Virus record (IMG/VR): IMGVR_UViG_3300049434_000014
Span: 89,456-153,455 of that record
Source of the DNA: a virus
Direction: 5' to 3' (one strand)
DNA: 64,000 nucleotides
In this document: positions 32,366 to 40,900 of the stretch, piece after piece
How the letters are laid out: each line of letters starts with the position of its first letter
Position numbering within the stretch: position 1 is the stretch's first letter
Made by a program: the position numbers and the translations under genes
The notes under the pieces: model-generated
Database searches by the model: none
Told to the model about the DNA's origin: nothing
Seen by the model: the letters and a program-made list of their open reading frames with translations, nothing else

Positions 32366-32857
32366 ATGATGCCCACTGATTCGCCTAAGTTTGCGAGCCC
32401 TCCTACTCGGAGGGTTATCGCTCCTAGCATTCCTGATGCTGTTCCACCTCCGTTGGATAATCAGGGGGATGTAGTAGCGAGTGCTGCTCCACTTGATGAC
32501 GATTTGAGCGATCTTCTTCCTGAGGTGACACCTTCTGTCGCTGCGCAGGATGGATCAACTGTCTTGATTCATATTCTCGAAGACGGTTTTACGGCGGCTG
32601 GTCAGGTTTGGTATCGCGGTCAGGAGATTGAGTACGTCGTCGGTGAGCAGGCTTTCGAAGACACCAAGGATCGTTATGGCCGTTCCTGGCTCGCTCTCGA
32701 TGACGCGGGTCAGATGCAGCATTGGGGTCGTGTGATGTTTCGACGCGGTCCGTGGACAGGCACTAGTTATGACGATCCTCGTGCGGCTGCAGCGGAGCTT
32801 GCTCGCGCTCGTCGTCCGAAGTCGCTAGCTGGTATCGCGCCTCCTGGTCGGAGGTGA
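32366..32857 (+). CDS. Hypothetical protein in the head-tail region
   Basis: 163 residues. The N-terminal 65 are Pro/Asp-rich and disordered; residues about 65-145 form a compact beta-rich domain (VLIHILEDGFTA, RGQEIEY). AGGAGCAC precedes ATG 32366. Position fits a capsid accessory protein; no family known to me. Confidence 0.65.
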   Translation: MMPTDSPKFASPPTRRVIAPSIPDAVPPPLDNQGDVVASAAPLDDDLSDLLPEVTPSVAAQDGSTVLIHILEDGFTAAGQVWYRGQEIEYVVGEQAFEDTKDRYGRSWLALDDAGQMQHWGRVMFRRGPWTGTSYDDPRAAAAELARARRPKSLAGIAPPGRR

Positions 32858-32864
32858 ACAAGCT

Positions 32865-32960
32865 TTGAGTATTGAACGCGCGATCGTTGTTTGTATCATG
32901 GTGATACTTGCATTGATTGTGATTGCTTTCTTGTTTCACATCCTCGGTGTTCTTATCTGA
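32865..32960 (+). CDS. 31-residue membrane peptide
   Basis: TTG 32865 is preceded by GGAGGTGA at eight bases. The peptide is a single hydrophobic helix of Ile/Val/Leu/Phe. It lies between head genes. Like the peptide at 8173 it has a clear ribosome site, which supports reality. Function unknown. Confidence 0.5.
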   Translation: MSIERAIVVCIMVILALIVIAFLFHILGVLI

Positions 32961-32972
32961 GTAGGTGAGGTC

Positions 32973-33524
32973 ATGGACTCCGGACTGACCCTCATCGACT
33001 TAGCTGATTTCACTGGTAAGGCTACTACTTATTATGGTCGCTACGTCACTGAGGCTTTGGAACAGGCGTCTGATCTCTTTGAGCTGGCCACAGCTTTGGA
33101 AGAGATGCCCGATCCTGGGTTGAACTTTCGTCTCGCCAAGCGCGGCATTCTCTCTATGGCCGAGGTGCTTTATGAGGGACAGGTTGTTCGAGATCTGCGA
33201 TTCTCTCCGTTTAAGTCTGAGACGATTGGTTCGTACACCTATTCGTTGGCCCAGGCTGCTGTGCTCGAAGGGATTCCTACGGGGATCTCCTGGTTTGACC
33301 TTGCTGTCGCTCGATTGAAGACGGGGGTAACTACAATTGGGTCCTCAAAAATACGTGTCTTCGACCGCCCAGGAGATCTCGTCACGACTCCCGACGGTGA
33401 AACCTATCTCCCTGGTCCTGCGGACTCAAACTCATTCAAGGGGTCTCCTTCATTACGTAATCGTTTTCTCCGTGGTGATATTGGCGATCCTTATTACGAA
33501 GAAATTGATGGAGTTGTCCCTTGA
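32973..33524 (+). CDS. Head-tail connector protein
   Basis: 183 residues, helical in the N-terminal half with acidic and aromatic residues. Location directly after capsid genes and size fit the adaptor that joins portal and tail (HK97 gp6-like group). The sequence itself gives only weak support. Confidence 0.6.
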   Translation: MDSGLTLIDLADFTGKATTYYGRYVTEALEQASDLFELATALEEMPDPGLNFRLAKRGILSMAEVLYEGQVVRDLRFSPFKSETIGSYTYSLAQAAVLEGIPTGISWFDLAVARLKTGVTTIGSSKIRVFDRPGDLVTTPDGETYLPGPADSNSFKGSPSLRNRFLRGDIGDPYYEEIDGVVP

Positions 33525-33538
33525 TAGGGAGTCACCTG

Positions 33539-33907
33539 ATGCCGTCTCGGGTGAGGGTTCTGAGACCGAGAGTATCGACTGAGGACGGCATTCTCTCCAC
33601 GTCATGGTCGGCTGTGTCGGGCATGGAGAGTTTGATGTGTCGCTTGGAGGTAGGGCTGTTTCGTCCGGGTAAGGATCAGCCTCTGCCTATCCAGGCGGGT
33701 CGTGCTCCTGATCGGGTGGCTGTGGTGTGGGTGGCTCCTGACACAGACTTACGCCCAGGAGATCATCTGGAGTGCGTAGGCGGGCCGGTTAAAGGTACGT
33801 GGGAGATGCGTACGACTCTTGATGCTGCGGTTGCGATGAATCGACTGCATCATTTAGAGGGGCAGGTGGTGGAGTTGCCGCCATCGGTTGTGGCTGGCTC
33901 GCAGTGA
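33539..33907 (+). CDS. Head closure protein
   Basis: 122 residues, beta-rich (RVRVLRPRV, VAVVWVAP, DHLECVGGPV). Position between connector and gp10-like protein fits the head-completion stopper. ATG 33539 follows AGGGA; an in-frame TTG at 33521 overlaps the previous gene. Confidence 0.6.
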   Translation: MPSRVRVLRPRVSTEDGILSTSWSAVSGMESLMCRLEVGLFRPGKDQPLPIQAGRAPDRVAVVWVAPDTDLRPGDHLECVGGPVKGTWEMRTTLDAAVAMNRLHHLEGQVVELPPSVVAGSQ

Positions 33908-34281
33908 CGGTTCATTTTCAGATTGAGATGCAAGGTTGGTTTGACGCTCTAGACGCTATTACGGGTCCGGGGGATGCGACTGTTGCTGCTCTGACAGCGG
34001 TAATGGAGGCAGGGTTCAAAGAGACTCAGGCGCTGGTGCACGTAATTACGGGATCGTTGAAGAATTCTGGACGCGTGGTTTTCGAGCGGTCCGCTGCGGA
34101 GTGGTCCGGGGAGATCATTTATGGTGGTGCCTCCCCTGGGTTTCCCAATGATCCCGTCGATTACGCCTCGGCTGAGTTTGGTCGTGGGGGACTTCATGAT
34201 GCATTGAAGAATACTGACCTCATGCATCATGATTTGCTTAAAGCAATGTACGCGTCAATGGAAGCGGGGATGGCTGAGTGA
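33904..34281 (+). CDS. HK97 gp10-like head-tail protein
   Basis: 125 residues. The helix with TQALVHVITGSLKNSGRV and the following GGASPGFP...YASAEFGRGG are the hallmarks of the gp10-like family (neck region). Start and stop overlap neighbours. Confidence 0.75.
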   Translation: MTVHFQIEMQGWFDALDAITGPGDATVAALTAVMEAGFKETQALVHVITGSLKNSGRVVFERSAAEWSGEIIYGGASPGFPNDPVDYASAEFGRGGLHDALKNTDLMHHDLLKAMYASMEAGMAE

Positions 34282-34787
34282 CCCTTTCCGCTCCTGCCAC
34301 TCTCGACGTTGCGCTGGCGGCTCGTAGGTTCCTTGCTGCTATTCCTGCGTGTAGGGCTGTGTTAGGGCCTTCAGGAGCGGACACGGAGTCAACGGTGTGG
34401 TTGTTTACGCGTTCGATGTCTGTGGTTGTGGAGGGCACTTCGCGGTGCGCTGCAGTGTTGTCTGTTGCCGGTCCGTGGGCTCGACCCAATGAGCACAACA
34501 CAGCGCGGTTCCCTCGTTTGCAGCTGGAGATCTTTGCGGATCCGTCTCGTTCGGGCGGTGCGATTACGACGCGAGATGCCGAGGCTCGAGCGTGGGCGGC
34601 GTGGGATCCTTTTGACAAGGTGTTGCACAGACCTCGTGGGTTCTCCGAGATGTGGGGAGCGAAGGATTCCGATTTAGGTCTACGGGTGTGGGGGTCGTTG
34701 AGGACATCAGATCCAGATACGTTTCCTACACCTGATTGGGATGGCGGTCAGAGACTCTTAGTCCATTACGGCCTGTGCACGGGGTGA
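34278..34787 (+). CDS. Tail terminator protein
   Basis: 169 residues, alpha/beta; RFPRLQLEIFADPSR and the order of genes fit the tail terminator that caps the tail tube at the neck. Overlaps both neighbours by four bases. Confidence 0.6.
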   Translation: MTLSAPATLDVALAARRFLAAIPACRAVLGPSGADTESTVWLFTRSMSVVVEGTSRCAAVLSVAGPWARPNEHNTARFPRLQLEIFADPSRSGGAITTRDAEARAWAAWDPFDKVLHRPRGFSEMWGAKDSDLGLRVWGSLRTSDPDTFPTPDWDGGQRLLVHYGLCTG

Positions 34788-35965
34788 CATTGAAGGTTTT
34801 AGTTTCTACTCCTGTTAATTCTGTTACTGGTTACGGTAACGATGGTATCGAGCTTATTCAGGCATTGGTTCGTTGGGGTGCTGATGTCTATACCGTCCCA
34901 GCGTCAGTGTTTCCGCCCGTTCCGCGCGAGGTTGCGGCTGTTTTTACGAAGCCTATTCCCTCACATGTTGACTTGCTGATCTCTCATAAATGTCCACAAG
35001 AGTTGGCTCATCCGGATCGATGTGGCATCTTCTCGGTCGCCACGGTTGCTTTGGCTTGGACGATGTGGGAGTGGGATTCGATAGCTAATGTTGACACGAT
35101 TAGTGATTTGAATTGCGAGCATGCGTTTCGGGTAACGGATAATTTGCGTGATTCGTTGGCGCGTTTCGACGCGACTCTGGCTTACGATGAAGTGTCGAAG
35201 TCTGCACTGGATCCCTTCCATGATAACATTCATGTGTTGCAGGGTGGTGTGACTCCGTTAGATTACATGGCTCGTGACTGGTTTTCGAATCCTTTTCGTT
35301 TTATAATGTGTGGTGTTCTGTCTGCTCGCAAGAACCCGTTTGCTGCGATTAATGCATTTAAGAAGTTGCGCGACGCGGGTGAGCTTGAGCATGCGACATT
35401 GACGCTGAAGAGTACGTATCCTGGACTTCACCCTCGGATGGAGAAGTGGTGTCCTGGACTGCATTTGATTCACGATTTGTGGCCTATCGAACAGGTACAT
35501 GAGTTTTTCGGACAAAGTCACGTGATGGTGGCACCCTCGTGGGGTGAAGGCAAGAACCGACCGGCTATTGAGTTTGCGACGTCTGGCGGCGCTGTAGTCG
35601 CACCCATGATTGGCGGGCATGCGCAGTGGATGTCTTCTGAGTATACGTGGCCGGTCAGATATAATCTTAAAGACTTTGGGTCTGGCTCGCACGGTGCGGA
35701 TGTAGATGTCGATCATCTTGCTGAGATCATGTTGGAGCTTTATACCGACCGTGCGTCTACGAGATTGCGCGCTGAAAGAGCAGCTCAATGCCTGCCAGCG
35801 CAGGTGGCTTGGCCGTCTGTGTTAGAGAGGCTCATGTTTCGTCTCCCGGCTATCGCGGGCGGTCGAGGCTCGGAGGTGTCCGCGCTGATGCGGGCTTGCC
35901 GCCGCGCTCCTGCGTCTGAGGGTGTTCATTTAGCTTCTGCACGTAGTGCACTTGATCCTGTATGA
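34784..35965 (+). CDS. Glycosyltransferase (GT-B, family 4-like)
   Basis: 393 residues from GTG 34784, overlapping the tail terminator stop. An N-terminal STPVNSVTGYGN loop binds donor sugar in GT-B enzymes; the C-terminal half has LSARKNPFAAINAFKKL and VMVAPSWGEGKNRPAIEF, the usual donor-binding E..RP.IE pattern near residue 260. It sits inside the tail gene order, before the major tail protein, so the acceptor may be a virion protein. Cell-surface modification is an alternative. Confidence 0.8.
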   Translation: MTLKVLVSTPVNSVTGYGNDGIELIQALVRWGADVYTVPASVFPPVPREVAAVFTKPIPSHVDLLISHKCPQELAHPDRCGIFSVATVALAWTMWEWDSIANVDTISDLNCEHAFRVTDNLRDSLARFDATLAYDEVSKSALDPFHDNIHVLQGGVTPLDYMARDWFSNPFRFIMCGVLSARKNPFAAINAFKKLRDAGELEHATLTLKSTYPGLHPRMEKWCPGLHLIHDLWPIEQVHEFFGQSHVMVAPSWGEGKNRPAIEFATSGGAVVAPMIGGHAQWMSSEYTWPVRYNLKDFGSGSHGADVDVDHLAEIMLELYTDRASTRLRAERAAQCLPAQVAWPSVLERLMFRLPAIAGGRGSEVSALMRACRRAPASEGVHLASARSALDPV

Positions 35966-36266
35966 TTCGACGCGCGCCGAATACGCAAGTGTGCCTACGG
36001 TGACATTCCCTCACGAAGTTGAGCTGCGGTGTCCTGTTGGGCCTCGGAAGTTGTTTGCCAAGCTGAGACTTGATGGCGTACAGCCGACTGTGACTTCAGG
36101 CAATCTCTTGGAGATGGCCTGTCAGGATTGTAGACGTCGGGCTCGTTCTGAGGGTCGTACTGATGTGGGATTCGTTCTCCACCGTTTCGATATTGTGGGT
36201 CGCCTTGTCGAGACTGTGATCGTCGCGCCAGTGGTTGACGGTGCCGAATACCCCAGCGAAGGCTAG
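35946..36266 (+). CDS. Com-like zinc-finger protein
   Basis: 106 residues. ELRCP, KLFAKLRL and CQDCRRRAR recall the Mu Com-type zinc finger fold, often seen next to modification genes. Start uncertain: GTG 35946 overlaps the glycosyltransferase, with GTG 35991 and 36000 possible. It may bind RNA and regulate translation of a neighbour, as Com does for Mu mom, but this is an analogy. Confidence 0.6.
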   Translation: MHLILYDSTRAEYASVPTVTFPHEVELRCPVGPRKLFAKLRLDGVQPTVTSGNLLEMACQDCRRRARSEGRTDVGFVLHRFDIVGRLVETVIVAPVVDGAEYPSEG

Positions 36267-36345
36267 CGCCGTCATCGGTGTTGAGAGCAGTGAATGCCAA
36301 TAGCCAGTTAGCGTCCGCGTTGTATGTAGACGAGAGGTTATTGGT

Positions 36346-36891
36346 ATGCCGTCAACTGGCATTTATGAGGCATTTAGCGTCTCGCATGCAGCGATTCTGG
36401 ATGGTACGACTGGCGCTGAGTCTGCGGACATCTATGGTGTTCGTCAGGGTTCTGTTTCGATCAACTCAGACTCGCACGACAATACCGGCGATAACGCTGT
36501 TTTGTCCAACTGGTTTTGGTTCAACTATGCAGAGATCACGATCTCTTCAGGTTACATTCCATTCAGTGTTATTGCCTTGCTCACTGGGGCTCCTGCTACG
36601 TCGTCTGGTGACACGTGGTCGCTACCGATGTGGACGGCGGATAGCCTCAACCAGCCTGCTCGCCCAGTCCTGATCCGGGTTCCGTCTAAGGATTCTGCTG
36701 GCGCAGCACGAATCATGGACATCATTTTGTACAAGGTTCAGTTCATGCCAATTGCGTTTGACGGTCCTAACTACAAGGACGGCATGACTTTGAACTATAC
36801 GGGTCGGGCAGTGATCTCTCCGGTTGATGAGTTGGGTGCGTCACTTACTACCCACGCTATTGGTCGGTTGGTCAACAAGCCGTCTCCGTGA
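36346..36891 (+). CDS. Major tail protein
   Basis: 181 residues, beta-rich, single gene between head completion and tail chaperones. NYAEITISSGYIP and ILYKVQFMPI strands and the gene order point to the tail tube protein. ATG 36346; the 79-base gap before it has no gene. Confidence 0.75.
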   Translation: MPSTGIYEAFSVSHAAILDGTTGAESADIYGVRQGSVSINSDSHDNTGDNAVLSNWFWFNYAEITISSGYIPFSVIALLTGAPATSSGDTWSLPMWTADSLNQPARPVLIRVPSKDSAGAARIMDIILYKVQFMPIAFDGPNYKDGMTLNYTGRAVISPVDELGASLTTHAIGRLVNKPSP

Positions 36892-36932
36892 TCCTTCGTT
36901 AATCATCTTTTACTAAGACGCCAAGGAGCGCA

Positions 36933-37610
36933 GTGAATCAGACAGTAATGCCCCCTACTGTTGTGTCCTTTCCAGATGTGATCAGTTCCGAGACTGATCG
37001 TCTCGATCCCGTTCCTGAGTTCGCCACTTTGGAGTCAGGGACTCGGGTGCGTGTCTTGTCTTTGAAGATGCGTCAGTTGTTTCGACTGCTGCGAATTGTG
37101 ACACGAGGTGGTGCGCAGTATCTGCCGTTGCTTCGCGATGCGCTACTGACGTCAGATGAGAATTCAGCCGAGGCTTTCGGTACTCAGCTGTTAGCTATTG
37201 CGTTGATCGCATTGCCTGAAGCTGAAGACGAGGCTGTGCAGTTTGTGCAGTCTGTTGTCGAGCCTGCTGATCTGCACATTCGTAATGACAAGCAGAGTCG
37301 TGAGCTTAACGAGCAGCTTCGCATTGCTCTCGATGCTGAGCTGGACAATCCTGATCTCAACGATTTGGTCACCATTCTCGAGACTGTGATTAATCGTGAG
37401 AAGGATGATTTGGTCGCTTTGGGGAAACGCCTAGGGGCGATGTTCAATCTCGCCCTCAAGACCGGCCAGGTTCCCGACGTTCCGACCCCCCAGGGATCTT
37501 CCGAGCAGACCCCACCGTCGCAGGAGCATTCGCCCGTTCCTGCGATCTCATCTCCTCAGAGTACGGGTGGACTGACGACATCGTCCTCGACCTCACCGTC
37601 TGCCGGGTAA
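36933..37610 (+). CDS. Tail assembly chaperone, upstream part
   Basis: 225 residues from GTG 36933. Acidic and helical, with a Pro/Ser/Gln-rich tail that has the look of sequence under weak protein constraint. Position just before the tape measure and the overlapping second frame identify it as the lambda gpG-type chaperone. A run of six C at 37486-37491 is the likely frameshift site. Confidence 0.8.
   Translation: MNQTVMPPTVVSFPDVISSETDRLDPVPEFATLESGTRVRVLSLKMRQLFRLLRIVTRGGAQYLPLLRDALLTSDENSAEAFGTQLLAIALIALPEAEDEAVQFVQSVVEPADLHIRNDKQSRELNEQLRIALDAELDNPDLNDLVTILETVINREKDDLVALGKRLGAMFNLALKTGQVPDVPTPQGSSEQTPPSQEHSPVPAISSPQSTGGLTTSSSTSPSAG
37486..37492 (+). other. Predicted -1 ribosomal frameshift site
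   Basis: CCCCCCA, in zero frame ACC-CCC-CAG. A -1 slip moves translation to a frame that stays open from 37490 to 37900 and reads EYGWTDDI near 37559, a motif typical of the second tail-chaperone domain, which lies upstream of any start codon of that frame. Confidence 0.7.
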
Positions 37611-37900
37611 GGCAGGTGGTTGAGGTCATTCGCGAGCGCGTTTCTTTATTTGATGCTCGGTCACGTGCTTATGTCGAATGGCAGACTAAGGTCCTAGCAG
37701 GATTCATTGCGTCTACTGCTCAGACTGAGGATGGCGCACGGAAATTGCACAAGGCAGCGGAGGGGCTGTCTATGTTGCCTTCTGATGATACTGCACCTGT
37801 TGAAGATCCATCTAAGCCCGCAGGTCCAATACCGGCTGAGGCTCGGGTTGGTTCCTTCGAGAAGTTGAGCGGATTTTTCGGAGGCGCGCTGGCGCACTAG
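37490..37900 (+). CDS. Tail assembly chaperone, frameshifted extension
   Basis: Read as a -1 fusion to the gene at 36933, this adds about 136 residues: a linker, the EYGWTDDIVLDL motif and a helical domain (VSLFDARSRAYVEWQ). A separate GTG start exists at 37616, but it would lose the conserved motif. The fusion should be the minor lambda gpGT-type product that helps load the tape measure. Confidence 0.75.
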   Translation, partial: PGIFRADPTVAGAFARSCDLISSEYGWTDDIVLDLTVCRVRQVVEVIRERVSLFDARSRAYVEWQTKVLAGFIASTAQTEDGARKLHKAAEGLSMLPSDDTAPVEDPSKPAGPIPAEARVGSFEKLSGFFGGALAH

Positions 37901-37946
37901 TGATTGACGTGAATGTGTGCTCAGCGTACGAAGTGGGGTGAATTAG

Positions 37947-40900
37947 GTGCCGTCGTCTACAGCGGTGTTCCGTGCGGTTGCCGATTTCGCTTCATTGAAT
38001 CGGGAGCTTCGCAAGACTCGTGTTGAGATGGAGTTGCTCAAACGCGAGTCTGCGGATGGGTCTTCATTTAAGGCTTTCGATTCGGCTTTGAACAAGACGG
38101 CTGCAGCTCAGACGAAGCTTCAGACTAATACGAAGAACCTCACAAAAGAACGTAAGGCTCTCGCGACTGCCGAGAGGTCACTTACAGGATCTATTGACAA
38201 GACTTCACGGTCTCAAAAGGATGCTGGGACTTCTGCGAAGTCTTATGAGAAGTCTGCTAGTTCTGCTGAGAATGCTATTCGTAAGCTGCATGAGACGCAG
38301 CAGAAAGCTCGGCAGTCTACTGACTCACTGACGACTGCGAGAGGTAAAGCGGGCGCGGCTGCTAGTGATGCAGCATCTCATCTTTCCGCACTCTCCAAGG
38401 CTGAGTCTGATGCTGTTGATTCTGCCAAACGACATACGACTGCTCTTAAAGATGAGAAGACTGCTGCTCAGTCGAAGTTGGGAATCCTGCAGAAGCTGGC
38501 TTCCGGGTTAGCCAGTCTTGCGGATAACGAGAATGCAGCTTCCGGTGGAGCAGACAATCATTCGGCTGCACTTGGGCGTGAGACTTCTGCTCTCGGTGGA
38601 GCTACGGCGGCTCATCGAACGCATGCCGACAGTATTGACCGTACTGGTAAATCTTCCGATGATGCTTCTAGGTCGAGTGATCGGTTCGGCGATTCAGTAA
38701 GACGGACAGGTTCGTCGTCTAATTCGTCACGAAGTGGTATTGACTCGCTCGAGAATTCACTTCGTAAGTATTCTAGTAGCGCTGATAGTTCTAGTAACCA
38801 CAGCGTACGACTTCGAGCGATGCTTATCGGGTTGGCGATCCCTGCCATCCCAGCAGCTGTCTCGCTTCTAGTTGGCGCCATCGTGTCTCTGGGTGGCGCG
38901 CTGGTCGGTGTTATTGGGGCAGCGGCGCCCGCAGCTGGGGCCATCGCTGCGCTCGTGCCTGCTGCCGCTGCAGCGGCAGCTGCGGTTGGCACGGTGATGT
39001 TGGCCTTCCGTGGAGTAAAGACTGCATTAAAGGAGATGACGCAGGCTCAGACCACGGCGGCTACGGATGCTGCTAATGCGGCTGAGCAGGAAAAGCAGAA
39101 TGCTGCCGCTCGAGCTGCTGCTTTGAGGCGGGTGGCTGATGCACAATATGCTCTAAAGCAGGCTCAGCAGTCGCAGGCTGATACGGCTATTTCGAATGAT
39201 CGTTCTATTGCGGCTGCTGAGAGAGATCTCATTAAGTCGCAGGACGATGTTCGTCGTTCTCTTGAACAGCTAGATGCAGAACGTAAGCAAGCTGTTCAGG
39301 ATTTAGTTGATATTAAGAATGCTTCGATTGATGCGACGTTGTCTGAAGAGGCAGCGCAGATTGCATTGATTGAAGCACAGCAGGCGCAGGTCAAGGTTAA
39401 TGCTGATCGACGTTCTACGGATCTCGATCGACGTAAGGCTGCTCTGGCTGTCGCGGAAGCACAGCAGCGGTTGTCTGAAGCTCAGACTCAGACAACTCGG
39501 ACTGCCGCTGATTTGAATACGGCTAATCAACAGGGTGTTGAGGGAGCACCTAGAGTTGTTGCGGCTAAGCAGGCTGTTGCTGATGCTAACGAGAAGCAGG
39601 GTCTTTCAGAGCAGAATCTTTCTGACGTAAAGAGGCAGTCGGCTGAGCAGCAGGCTGCTGCTGACGATGCGGTTGTTAAGGCTAATCGCAATCTACAGGA
39701 TGCGCTGGCTGCGACCACTGATGCTGTGCAGAAGCAGACTACAGCACAGACTAAGTTGCAGACGACTCTAGCGAATATGTCGCCAGCCGGACGTGCTTTT
39801 GTTCAGTATTTGATGTCGTTGCAGCCATTAATTAATTCGTTGTCGCAGGCTGCTCAGACGGCGTTGTTCCCAGGGTTGCAGAAGGCTCTGGAGATCATCA
39901 TGCCGATGATCAATACAGTAGCCATACCAACGGTTAATGCATTCGGCGCTGTGTTGAGTGATCTCGCCATTCGTGGTGGCACCGAGATCAAAGGTTTTGA
40001 GGGGGACTTAGTAAGTTTCGGAACGGGCGATGGTCCGAAACTGATGGACAAGTTTGGCACGGTGTTGCTGAACTTGATGAGTGCTCTCGAGAATATCATG
40101 ATGGCGGCATTGCCGTTTACACAATGGCTTGCCGACTGTGCTGTTAAGTTCTCGGAGTACATCAAGAACACGACTGAGGCTGCTCGCGAGTCTGGACGTT
40201 TGGCTGACTTCTTTGATCACGTCAAGGAAGTGTTGAAGGTTCTTGGTGGCATCCTGTTTAATATCGGGGGCATTTTGCACCAAGTGTTCCAGGGTGCTGC
40301 TCCTATGGGCATGCGTTTGCTAAAGACTTTCCAGGATGTTACTGGCGCCACAAATGAGTGGATGCATTCAGCTGAGGGTATTGCAACCATCAAGAAGTAC
40401 TTTGATGACATGGAACCTTCGATTCGTATTCTTTTTCACTGGGTCGATCTTCTTGCGCGAGCAATGCTTAATATCGGCGGATCAGCTACATACTTCAATC
40501 TTCTTAAGCAGATCAATGATGAATTAATACCTGCCTTCCAGCGTTTGTTTAAGGCTATTGGAGATGTAGCCGGACCGTTGGGAGGGAACTTCATTGATAC
40601 CCTCTCAAACATTGCAGACATGCTTGCCAAGCTAATCGATGCTGGCGGTGGGGGCCTCTCTGCGTTCGTCTTCGTTCTCGATGCCTTGTCAAAGGTTTTG
40701 AAGTTCATTCTCGACATTCCGGGTATGGCTCAGCTCGGGTCGATCTTGCTGGCCATCGCGGGTGGGCTGACAGCTATCAAGCTGGTAGGCAAGATCCCTG
40801 GTGTTGGAGCTATCGGGCGCGGACTTAATACTCTCGCTGGTAGCGCTATAGCTGCAGGTACTGGGGAGACGATAGCTAAGGGCTCTCCCTCGACCTTTAC

